From assembly GCF_963678635.1 (NCBI RefSeq), contig NC_087069.1, positions 8,688,633 to 8,752,632 of the forward strand: 64,000 nt of DNA, given 5' to 3'. A program made the position numbers and the translations under genes. The notes below the pieces were generated by a model. The model searched no databases. It saw only the letters and a list, made by a program, of their open reading frames with translations, and was not told the DNA's origin. Below are positions 53,872 through 64,000 of the stretch, in pieces (position 1 is the first letter of the stretch; every line of letters begins with the position of its first letter). The DNA comes from Symsagittifera roscoffensis (taxonomy: Eukaryota; Xenacoelomorpha; Acoela; Convolutidae).

Positions 53872-56586
53872 CGAACTCGTATTAGGGTAGGTAACCTGGC
53901 CGGATCGAGCGGGGGATCGGAAATAGTCAGTTTTTGAAAACACCATAAGGTAAAAACACCATAAGACCGCTAGTAGGAGGGAGGAGAAACGCAATAAGGT
54001 TAAAAGCAACTCGTATTTCAACTTGCATTGGAAATAGGAAACAAAAGGAAAATACGGGGCTAAGAAAAGAAACTGCAGACTGATAGAATAGGGTTTTGGG
54101 GATTTTTCACACAAAATCTAGAGGAGGTACTGGGATAGTGGACTGGATATCTTAACACTCGAGTTATGGCACAGGAAGATTCTAAAGACGAGTTCCGGAC
54201 AGGAATTGGAACTGGAAGGTCGGGTAAAGAGTTTCAGTACCTGGGCCAGAGCAGTGGAAGCAGCACAAGAGTCTTGTCGGCAGTTCTCGGATAGTGAGCG
54301 AAGGGACATTGAATAGTACAGAAGGGTCCCAAGACCATCCCGGGGAACTTCAGCACTCGAGCGAAGAGTCCTAGGAGAGTACAGAAGGGTCCCAAGACCG
54401 TCCCTGGGGATTTCAGCGCTCGAGCGAAGGGTCCTAGGAGAGTACAGAAGGGTCCCAAGAAAGACCCTGAGGATTTCAGCGCTCGAGCGAAGGGTCCTAG
54501 GAGATTACAGAAGGGTCTCAAGACCCTACCGGAAGGTACCAACACTAGACCGAAGGGTCCCAAGACCCTAACGGACGGTACCAAAACTTGTACGAAGGGT
54601 CCAAGGACAGTATCGAGGTATCCTGGGACAGAACAAAGGGTCTCAAGACCCTACAAGAGGTTATCAGAGCTCGAGCGAAGGGTCCCAGGACACTACCGAA
54701 AGGTAGGAAAACTTGAGCGAAGGGTCCCAGGACAGTACCGAAGGGTAACAACACTTAAGCGAAGAGTCCCAGGACACTAACGAAAGGTAGCAACACTTGA
54801 GCAAAGGGTCGCAGGACAGTCTCGAAGGGTACTAGGACAATACCGAAGGGTCCCAGAACACTACCGAAAAGTAGCTACACTTGAGCGAAGGGTCCCAGGA
54901 CAGTACCGAAGGGTACTAGGACAATACCGAAGGGTCCCACGCACTAAGAGCGAAGGTTCCCAATACCCAAGTGGGGGATCACAAGAATAGAGCGAAGGGT
55001 CCCAAGACTCTACCAGAAGATCCAAAGACCTGATCGAACGATCCCAATACTTAGTTGCGGTCTACAACTCTAGGAGAGACGAATTCGACTGGGTTTTAAT
55101 AAATAAAAAATTAGGAATTTTTCTTATATTTACAATTAGATTTTACATTAGGATCTTGTATAAATATTAGAATTGTAGATGAGGAAAATTGTTTACAGAA
55201 ATCATGAAGAAAACAAGTTTATATCTAACAGAAAGGAAACTGATAGGACTTAAGCAAAATCATACCTCGTCGCAACGGAAATGAACACCAACAAATCCTA
55301 GAAAAATGAGAAAGAACATTTCAGTGAACATGGCCAATACAAGAAGCAACAAGGAACAGAAGGCCAAAAAGAAAGTGACCGAAGAACCGACTATACCGGT
55401 TAGAGAAACGGATAACGAGGTACCAGATCAGAGTATAGACGGGGCGGAATGAAAGACGACGGAACCAACACCCTACCCGAACGTAGATGAACAAGAGAAA
55501 AAAAACAATAGAGTTCTCACCAATAGGCAATGTAGACCAAACACCAAAAAAGACACTTCTTAGGACCCTTCGCTCTTAGTGCCGGGACTTTTTGGTATGG
55601 TCCTAATACCCTTTGATACTGTCATGGGACCCTTCGCTCAAGTGTCGATACCTTTCGGTAGTGTCATGGAACCCTTCGATATTGTCGTAGTACCCTTCGG
55701 TACTGTCCTGGGACCCTTCGCTCAAGTGTTGCTATCTTTCGTTAGTGTCCTGGTACCCTTCGGTTAAGTGTTGTTACCTTTCGGTTGTGTCCTGGGACCC
55801 TTCGGTATTGTCCTAGTACCCTTCGGTACTGTCCTGGGACCCTTCGCTCAAGTGTTTCTACCTTTCGGTAGTGCCCTGGGACTCTTCGCTCGAGCTCTGA
55901 TTACCGCCGGTAGCGTCTTGGGACCCTTTTGTACCCTCCTAGGACCCTTCGCTCGAGTGCTGAAACCCCCAGGGACGGCCTTGGGACCCTTCTGTACTCT
56001 CCTAGGACCCTTCGTTCGAATGCTGAAGTTCCCAGTTAAGATCTTGGGACCCTTCTGAACTATTCTATGTTTCTTCGGTCAATATCACAGGACTGCCGAC
56101 AAGACTCTTGTGCTGCTTTAACTTCTCTGGCCCTGGTACCTCCTCTAGATTTTGTGTGAAAATATCCCAAACCCGATTCTATCTTCTCTAGGTTCTCTAT
56201 CTTCTCTATCTTCTCTAACCCGAAATTTCCTTTTCTAAGCCCCCCGTAATTTCATTTTGTTTCCTGTTTCTAATGCAATTCAAAATACGAGTTGCTTTTA
56301 GTCTTATTCTATGATCGTTGTTGACTAAAATTCAGTAACAATCAACCATAAAAACCGTGAAGGTCAAATGACAAAATTTGAAAAACAGGAAAAACTTGTA
56401 TACCTAAAATACGATTTCGTCAAGGATCGTTTTTCATTAAAAAAATGTCTGGTAACTGACTGCCACAAGTTTCTCCTCCCCCCTACTAGCGGTCTCATGG
56501 GAGGTTTCACCTTTTGGTTCCAAAAACTGTCTATTTCCGATCTCCCCACACGATCCGGCCAGGTTACCTACCTTAATACGAGTTCG
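53872..56586. mobile_element. Fold-back structure with long inverted arms
   Basis: Left arm 53872 to about 55030, right arm about 55557-56586, in inverted orientation around a 0.5-kb centre. Outer ends share GCGAACTCGTATTA / TAATACGAGTTCG and GGTAACCTGGCCGGATCG. Then follow AAAATCTAGAGGAGGTAC and arrays of the 21-bp unit (about 54290-55030 reverse and 55557-56075 forward). Long inverted arms made of tandem repeats are the hallmark of fold-back (FB/Galileo-like) elements. The right arm has about 200 bases (56290-56500) not present in the left. Confidence 0.6.
55330..55563 (+). pseudogene. Start fragment of the coiled-coil-type gene
   Basis: In the centre of the fold-back structure an ATG opens a Lys/Glu-rich frame (MANTRSNKEQKAKKKVTEEP) that stops at TGA (55450) and continues in phase to a TAG at 55561 where the 21-bp array begins. 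The part around KKNNRVLTNRQCR matches the upstream end of the - strand fossil at 52324, so both come from one ancestral gene. The break makes it non-functional. Confidence 0.45.
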
Positions 56587-57470
56587 TTATCGAGTACTTT
56601 CGCGTTGCTACTCTTTTTGTGTGTGATTCTTCAACTCAGTTAATCTAATAAAACTAAATCGACGATATCGATCGTTTTGTTACTAAAAGAAACCACCCCT
56701 TTTTACAATTTTCAACCACCAACCTCTAACTTAACCCCCTTGCTTACCCCACGTCTAGCCCCCCACTCAAGCCGAAAATTACCCTAAGCGCGATGGGTGC
56801 TGAACCTCTCGAGAGAAAACCGTAGAATCTGTTTCCAAGCTCTGCTCAAGTAAAAAAAATTTCGTTTCCTCGAGACAGTGGGTACTCGCTTATTCATTTT
56901 AACACTTATTTCTTATAATGTAAAATTGATTTTAACGATACCCGTTTAACCAAACAGAACATCTCCTTCCGTTTGCTCTGTTCTGCTTTGATCACACTGC
57001 TGGATGATGTCTCTTCCCAGTCGAGTGTCCTCTGTTTCTGAGGTCTCTATCGCGAGTACGACTTTCCCACTTGGCTTGTCACCTGTTCCAGTCAAGTCTC
57101 CCAGTGGTCAAGTCTCCCAGTGGTCCACTTTCACACTTGGCTTGTCACCTGTTCCAGTCAAGTCTCCCAGTGAACAAACCGCTCAGAGGTCCACTTTCCC
57201 ACTTAGCTGGTCATCTGTTCCAGTCAAGTCTCCCAGTGGTCCGCTGATGTCACAAGCTATCTGAAAACCCTTTCAACGCCCCTTGTTCGGGCACGTGTTC
57301 AATGTTGCTGGTTTGATCGAGACGATCGGTCATATTTAAAACAGTATACGTATACTATTTTAATTAAAATTAAGGTTTGATCCACCTAATCTGAAAGTCA
57401 ATGCCATTGTCCTTTTTAGTGTTTTATATCGTTTTTTTTCCCATTTTTATATTCTTTTTCGGTTTTTTGT
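56587..57470. other. Repeat-derived flank
   Basis: Includes GTGCTGAACCTCTCGAGAGAAA (about 56788), repeated with few changes near 60998, and the third minisatellite block (57065-57250). No gene. Confidence 0.5.
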
Positions 57471-57474
57471 ATCG

Positions 57475-58877
57475 CTTTTTGTCTAATAACCGTTTTTTGT
57501 CCACCTAGAGGATTCATTACTCGGTTAGCTGTGCCTCGTTTCGGAAAGGTCACTGAGATTTTTTCTCGAGTTTTCTTAAAAAGTTACCACGGAACAACCA
57601 GAAGGTGGTCACGTTCCCGTTGAACCGCACCACCGGTTCTCTAGAATGGGCATGTAGCCCGGAGCTGCGTCAAGTGGGTTCGATCCTGTAGTCATGGTGT
57701 CGTAAAAACACCCAGGAGCGCCATAAAAACACTATGTAACAGTCGATTACATAAGTCACAAAAGAGGTTTTAGAAAAAGAGGCCCATAACTAATGGCTCA
57801 AGAGTCAGGGACAGTATCTCTTGTGTTTTTCTACTTCAAACGGTCGAAGCCAATTTGGTCCACTTGCGACATGAGACTACAAACCGCGTTACGGCATAAA
57901 GTCTACTACTATTAAAATAGTCCCACTCTAGAAATAAGAACGCCCCCACCCCACTCTAGAAATAAGAACGCCCCCATGCTTAGGTCTCATAATACCCAAA
58001 ACACACGAACGCCGTTAAAAACAGGGTCCAAACCTTACTTATACAGTTACGTTTTATTAGACAGTGGACCTTTGATCCATTTCAGATGATCAACCTAAAA
58101 TTCTCCCTTGTTCAACATAAGAAAGTAAAAGAACAAGAAACTAAAATTAAAAACTTACATACCGACACGACTTGTATCGCTTTTTGTCTAATAACCGTTT
58201 TTTGTCCACCTAGAGGATTCATTACTCGGTTAGCTGTGCCTCGTTTCGGAAAGGTCACTGAGATTTTTTCTCGAGTTTTCTTAAAAAATTACCACGGAAC
58301 AACCAGAAGGTGGTCACGTTCCCGTTGAACCGCACCACCGGTTCTCTAGAATGGGCATGTAGCCCGGAGCTGCGTCAAGTGGGTTCGATCCTGTAGTCAT
58401 GGTGTCGTAAAAACACCCAGGAGCGCCATAAAAACACTATGTAACAGTCGATTACATAAGTCACAAAAGAGGTTTTAGAAAAAGAGGCCCATAACTAATG
58501 GCTCAAGAGTCAGGGACAGTATCTCTTGTGTTTTTCTACTTCAAACGGTCGAAGCCAATTTGGTCCACTTGCGACATGAGACTACAAACCGCGTTACGGC
58601 ATAAAGTCTACTACTATTAAAATAGTCCCACTCTAGAAATAAGAACGCCCCCACCCCACTCTAGAAATAAGAACGCCCCCATGTTTAGGTCTCATAATAC
58701 CCAAAACACACGAACGCCGTTAAAAACAGGGTCCAAACCTTACTTATACAGTTACGTTTTATTAGACAGTGGACCTTTGATCCATTTCAGATGATCAACC
58801 TAAAATTCTCCCTTGTTCAACATAAGAAAGTAAAAGAACAAGAAACTAAAATTAAAAATTTACATACCGACACGACT
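57475..58877. repeat. 705-bp tandem duplication
   Basis: Two head-to-tail copies, offset exactly 705 bases (for example CTCTAGAATGGGCATG at 57639 and 58344; GTCTAATAACC at 57481 and 58186). They diverge after GACACGACTT (58167-58176 versus about 58871-58880). The second pair in the next large duplicate is at 61128 and about 61833. Confidence 0.8.
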
Positions 58878-59045
58878 TCTAGAATCGACTAGTTAAGTTT
58901 ATAAGCAACTCTAGAATTAATTAGGTAATCAAGTTTAACTCAAGAAGTTTGAAGTGAATAAGTTTTAACTCCAGACACATGTTTTTTGTTTGGACCACTG
59001 GCAGCTTCAGTTTTTCACTTTTCCACCGAAGGCTCACTCTGGTCC

Positions 59046-59487
59046 ACTCGATCTTCTTGTTTCTTCCCGTCACGACTTGTTCTTTGTCTAAGGACGAGAC
59101 ACCTCTAATCTCGTTCGGTTTATGCGGCAAAATTGCGAATAGCCATTTCACGCTCCTATTTTTTGGAATACTCGCCGCGATTGTATTTCGATTCTTTTGA
59201 TCATTTTTTCTTGTCTTTTTAGTTGTCGCAAGAAACTTAAGCATGACATGCTCAATTCGAATTTTTCAAAATTCGACTTGAGCATGTCATGCTTACTTTT
59301 CTTGCGACAACTAAAAATACAAGAAAATAAGATCAAAAGAATCGAACTACAATCGCGGTGAGTATTCCAAAAAATAGGAGCGTGAAATGGCTATTCGCAA
59401 TTTTGCCGTATAAACCGAACGAGATTAGAGGTGTCTCGTCCTTAGACAAAGAACAAGTCGTGACGGGAAGAAACAAGAAGATCGAGT
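59046..59487. repeat. 442-bp near-perfect palindrome
   Basis: Arms 59046-59265 and 59268-59487 are inverted copies with only a 2-base centre (TC) and a few mismatches. The centre reads CGAATTTT-TC-AAAATTCG. Frames on either strand here mirror one another and are not genes. Confidence 0.85.
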
Positions 59488-59539
59488 ACCTGGGCCAGAG
59501 CAGTGGAAGCAGCACAAGAGTCTTGTCGGCAGTTCTGGG

Positions 59540-60236
59540 ATAGTGACGAAGGGACATAGAATAGAACAGAAGGGTCCCAAGACCATCCCTGGGAATTTCA
59601 GCACTCGAACGAAGGGTCCTAGGAGAGTACAGAAGGGTCCCAAGACCGTCCCTGGGGATTTCAGCCCTCGAGCGAAGGGTCCTAGGAGAGTACAGAAGGT
59701 TCCCAAGAAAGACCCAGAGGATTTCAGTACTCGAGCGAAGGGTCCTAGGAGATTACAGAAGGGACCCAAGACCCTACCGGAAGGTACCAGCATTAGACCG
59801 AAGGGTTCCAAGACCCTAACGGACGGTACCAATACTTGTACGAAGGGTCCTAGGACAGTATCGAGGTATCCTGGGAAAGAACAAAGGGTCTCAAGACCCT
59901 ACAAGAGGCTATCAGAGCTCGAGCGAAGGGTCCCAGGACACTACCGAAAGGTAGGAACACTTGAGCGAAGGGTCCCAGGACAGTACCGAAGGGTACTAGG
60001 ACAATACTGAAGGGTCCCAGCGCACTACCGAAAGTTAGCAACACTTAAGCGAAGGGTCCCAGGACACTACCGAAAGGTAACAACAATTAAGCGAAGGGTC
60101 CCAGGACACTAACGAAAGGTAGCAACACTTGAGCGAATGGTCCCAGGACAGTATCGAAGGGTACTAGGACAATACCGAAGGGTCCCAGGGCACAACCGAA
60201 AAGTGGCTACTTTTGAGCGAAGGGTCCCAGGACAGT
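59540..60236 (-). repeat. 21-bp tandem array, reverse
   Basis: On the + strand the unit is GGTCCCAGGACAGTACCGAAG, partly organised as 42-base pairs of alternating units (one ending ACCGAAAG, the next TGAGCGAAG). It flips orientation at about 60237, where TTGGGACCCTTCTGTACTAT begins in the forward sense. A near-identical array is at 63030-63726. Long open frames through it (both strands) are a by-product of the unit length. Confidence 0.75.
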
Positions 60237-62534
60237 ACCCTTGGGACCCTTCTGTACTATTCTATGTCCCTTCGGTCACTATCACAGGACTGCCGACAAG
60301 ACTCTTGTGCTGCTTTAACTTCTCTGGCCCAGGTGCTTCCTCTAGATTTTGTGTGAAAAATATCCAAAAGCCGATTCTATCTTCTCTAAGTTCTCTATCT
60401 TCTCTATCTTCTCTAGCCCGAAATTTTCCTTTCTAAGCGCCCCGTAATTTCATTTTGTTTCCTGTTTCCAATGCAATTCAAAATACGAATTGCTTTTAGT
60501 CTTATTCTATGATCGTTGTTGACTAAAATTCAGTAAAAATCAACCATAAAAACCGTGAAGGTCAAATGACAAAACTTGAAAAACAGGAAAAACTTGTATA
60601 CCTAAAATACGATTTCGTCAAGGATCGTTTTTCATTAAAAAAATGTCTGGTAACTGATTGCCACAAGTTTCTCCTCCCCCCTACTAGCGGTCTTATGGGG
60701 GGTTTCACCTTTTGGTTCCAAAAACTGTCTATTTCCGATCCCCCCACACGATCCGGCCAGGTTACCTACCTTAATACGAGTTCGCTATCGAGTACCTTCG
60801 CGTTGCTACTCTTTTTGTGTGAGAATCTTCAACTCAGTTGTTCTAATGTAACTAAATCGACGATAGCGATTGTTTAGTTACTATAAAAAACCACCCCTTT
60901 TTACAATTTTCAACCACCAACCTCTAACTTAACCCCCCTGCTTACACCCCATCTAGCCCCCCACTTAAGCTGAAAATTACCCTAAGCGCGTTTGGTGCTG
61001 AACCTCTCGAGAGAAAACCGTAGAATCTGTTTCCAAGCTCTGCTCAAGTGAAAACGTTTCGTTTCCTCGAAACAGTGGGTACTAGCTTATTCATTTTAAC
61101 ACTTATTTCTTATAATGTAAAATTGCCCTCTAGAATGGGCATGTAGCCCGGAGCTGCGTCAAGTGGGTTCGATCCTGTAGTCATGGTGTCGTAAAAACAC
61201 CCAGGAGCGCCATAAAAACACTATGTAACAGTCGATTACATAAGTCACAAAAGAGGTTTTAGAAAAAGAGGCCCATAACTAATGGCTCAAGAGTCAGGGA
61301 CAGTATCTCTTGTGTTTTTCTACTTCAAACGGTCGAAGCCAATTTGGTCCACTTGCGACATGAGACTACAAACCGCGTTACGGCATAAAGTCTACTACTA
61401 TTAAAATAGTCCCACTCTAGAAATAAGAACGCCCCCACCCCACTCTAGAAATAAGAACGCCCCCATGTTTAGGTCTCATAATACCCAAAACACACGAACG
61501 CCGTTAAAAACAGGGTCCAAACCTTACTTATACAGTTACGTTTTATTAGACAGTGGACCTTTGATCCATTTCAGATGATCAACCTAAAATTCTCCCTTGT
61601 TCAACATAAGAAAGTAAAAGAACAAGAAACTAAAATTAAAAACTTACATACCGACACGACTTGTATCGCTTTTTGTCTAATAACCGTTTTTTGTCCACCT
61701 AGAGGATTCATTACTCGGTTAGCTGTGCCTCGTTTCGGAAAGGTCACTGAGATTTTTTCTCAAGTTTTCTTAAAAAATTACCACGGAACAACCAGAAGGT
61801 GGTCACATTCCCGTTGAACCGCACCACCGGTTCTCTAGAATGGGCATGTAGCCCGGAGCTGCGTCAAGTGGGTTCGATCCTGTAGTCATGGTGTCGTAAA
61901 AACACCCAGGAGCGCCATAAAAACACTATGTAACAGTCGATTACATAAGTCATAAAAGAGGTTTTAGAAAAAGAGGCCCATAACTAATGGCTCAAGAGTC
62001 AGGGACAGTATCTCTTGTGTTTTTCTACTTCAAACGGTCGAAGCCAATTTGGTCCACTTGCGACATGAGACTACAAACCGCGTTACGGCATAAAGTCTAC
62101 TACTATTAAAATAGTCCCACGCTAGAAATAAGAACGCCCCCACCCCACTCTAGAAATAAGAACGCCCCCATGCTTAGGTCTCATAATACCCAAAACACAC
62201 GAACGCCGTTAAAAACAGGGTCCAAACCTTACTTATACAGTTACGTTTTATTAGACAGTGGACCTTTGATCCATTTCAGATGATCAACCTAAAATTCTCC
62301 CTTGTTCAACATAAGAAAGTAAAAGAACAAGAAACTAAAATTAAAAAATTACATACCGACACGACTTCTAGAATCGACTAGTTAAGTTTATAAGCAACTC
62401 TAGAATTAATTAGGTAATCAAGTTTAACTCAAGAAGTTTGAAGTGAATAAGTTTTAACTCCAGACACATGTTTTTTGTTTGGACCATTGGCAGCTTCAGT
62501 TTTTCACTTTTCCACCGAAGGCTCACTCTGGTCC

Positions 62535-62976
62535 ACTCGATCTTCTTGTTTCTTCCCGTCACGACTTGTTCTTTGTCTAAGGACGAGACACCTCTAATCT
62601 CGTTCGGTTTATGCGGCAAAATTGCGAATAGCCATTTCACGCTCCTATTTTTTGGAATACTCACCGCGATTGTATTTCGATTCTTTTGATCATTTTTTCT
62701 TGTCTTTTTAGTTGTCGCAAGAAACTTAAGCATGACATGCTCAATTCGAATTTTTCAAAATTCGACTTGAGCATGTCATGCTTACTTTTCTTGCGACAAC
62801 TAAAAATACAAGAAAATAAGATCAAAAGAATCGAACTACAATCGCGGTGAGTATTCCAAAAAATAGGAGCGTGAAATGGCTATTCGCAATTTTGCCGTAT
62901 AAACCGAACGAGATTAGAGGTGTCTCCTCCTTAGACAAAGAACAAGTCGTGACGGGAAGAAACAAGAAGATCGAGT
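62535..62976. repeat. 442-bp near-perfect palindrome, second copy
   Basis: Same palindrome in the second large duplicate, 3489 bases on, with very few substitutions. Confidence 0.85.
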
Positions 62977-64000
62977 ACCTGGGCCAGAGCAGTGGAAGCA
63001 GCACAAGAGTCTTGTCGGCAGTTCTGGGATAGTGACCGAAGGGACATAGAATAGAACAGAAGGGTCCCAAGACCATCCCTGGGAATTTCAGCACTCGAAC
63101 GAAGGGTCCTAGGAGAGTACAGAAGGGTCCCAAGACCGTCCCTGGGGATTTCAGCCCTCGAGCGAAGGGTCCTAGGAGAGTACAGAAGGTTCCCAAGAAA
63201 GACCCAGAGGATTTCAGTACTCGAGCGAAGGGTCCTAGGAGATTACAGAAGGGACCCAAGACCCTACCGGAAGGTACCAGCATTAGACCGAAGGGTTCCA
63301 AGACCCTAACGGACGGTACCAATACTTGTACGAAGGATCCTAGGACAGTATCGAGGTATCCTGGGAAAGAACAAAGGGTCTCAAGACCCTACAAGAGGCT
63401 ATCAGAGCTCGAGCGAAGGGTCCCAGGACACTACCGAAAGGTAGGAACACTTGAGCGAAGGGTCCCAGGACAGTACCGAAGGGTACTAGGACAATACTGA
63501 AGGGTCCCAGCGCACTACCGAAAGTTAGCAACACTTAAGCGAAGGGTCCCAGGACACTACCGAAAGGTAACAACAATTAAGCGAAGGGTCCCAGGACACT
63601 AACGAAAGGTAGCAACACTTGAGCGAATGGTCCCAGGACAGTATCGAAGGGTACTAGGACAATACCGAAGGGTCCCAGGGCACAACCGAAAAGTGGCTAC
63701 TTTTGAGCGAAGGGTCCCAGGACAGTACCCTTGGGACCCTTCTGTACTATTCTATGTCCCTTCGGTCACTATCACAGGACTGCCGACAAGACTCTTGTGC
63801 TGCTTTAACTTCTCTGGCCCAGGTGCTTCCTCTAGATTTTGTGTGAAAAATATCCAAAAGCCGATTCTATCTTCTCTAAGTTCTCTATCTTCTCTATCTT
63901 CTCTAACCCGAAATTTTCTTTTCTAAGCGCCCCGTAATTTCATTTTGTTTCCTGTTTCCAATGCAATTCAAAATACGAATTGCTTTTAGTCTTATTCTAT

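Larger units (their letters stand above)
57639..64000. repeat. 3,489-bp tandem segmental duplication
   Basis: Copy 1 is 57639-61127; copy 2 starts at 61128 and is still running when the window ends. Offsets measured at many points are 3489 bases (for example 57639/61128, 58186/61675, 59046/62535), becoming 3490 after a one-base indel. Divergence is only a few substitutions per kb. Each copy contains one 442-bp palindrome and one reverse 21-bp array (about 59540-60236, 63030-63726). Confidence 0.85.

Noticed and set aside
58921-59557. Mirror-image frames around 59.0-59.5 kb and 62.4-63.0 kb
   Set aside because: They read the two arms of the palindrome and mirror each other, as any frame in an inverted repeat would.
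59425-63534. Long VLGPF-type frames in both directions
   Set aside because: Produced by the 21-bp tandem unit, whose length is a multiple of three; no start context, domain or conservation supports a protein.

Overview
The window reads as AT-rich invertebrate (metazoan) nuclear DNA with spliced genes, long introns and very many mobile elements. I cannot fix the taxon from sequence alone. One 200-base assembly gap (34798-34997) interrupts it.

Left part (about 2.4-26.8 kb, + strand): a three-exon host gene for gamma-glutamyl hydrolase. Exon 1 (from 2438) carries a hydrophobic N-terminal segment, exon 2 is 4315-4501, and exon 3 (26134-26789) carries the nucleophile Cys and catalytic His motifs. 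Intron 2 is 21.6 kb long because it holds a complete 18,916-bp LTR retroelement in antisense orientation (5038-23953, element reads on the - strand). Its two 410-bp LTRs look identical base for base, it is flanked by a 4-bp CTAG target duplication, and every long reading frame is open, so the insertion is recent.

The element is a Ty3/gypsy-type endogenous retrovirus of unusual size and gene content. In its own 5'-3' order it has: LTR, primer site, repeat-rich leader, a basic 155-aa ORF, a 283-aa ORF, Gag (CCHC zinc knuckle, N/R/S/Y-rich tail), Pol (protease, RT, RNase H, integrase with GPY/F), two tiny hydrophobic ORFs, a 378-codon open frame with no methionine at all, a signal-peptide-bearing glycoprotein that resembles arthropod chuvirus-type glycoproteins and has a PTAP motif in its tail, a 601-aa ORF of unknown function, a 1.6-kb non-coding 3' region, LTR. 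The 3' genes are packed head-to-tail with ATGA stop/start overlaps like an operon. This is the best candidate for an undescribed system here.

Middle part (26.8-42.9 kb): mostly gene-free DNA with identifiable small transposons (a hAT-type MITE with an 8-bp TSD, another element with 22-bp terminal inverted repeats), minisatellites, possible tRNA-derived SINEs and a decayed reverse-transcriptase element on the - strand. A Mutator-type MITE with a 9-bp TSD lies further left at 1.4-1.9 kb.

Right part (42.9-64 kb): nested repeats. A decayed RT element (45.4-47.6 kb) lies between 2.5-kb direct repeats. Beyond it are fold-back structures whose arms are arrays of a 21-bp unit, decayed coiled-coil coding sequence, minisatellites, a 3,489-bp tandem duplication running off the window end, and a near-perfect 442-bp palindrome in each duplicate.
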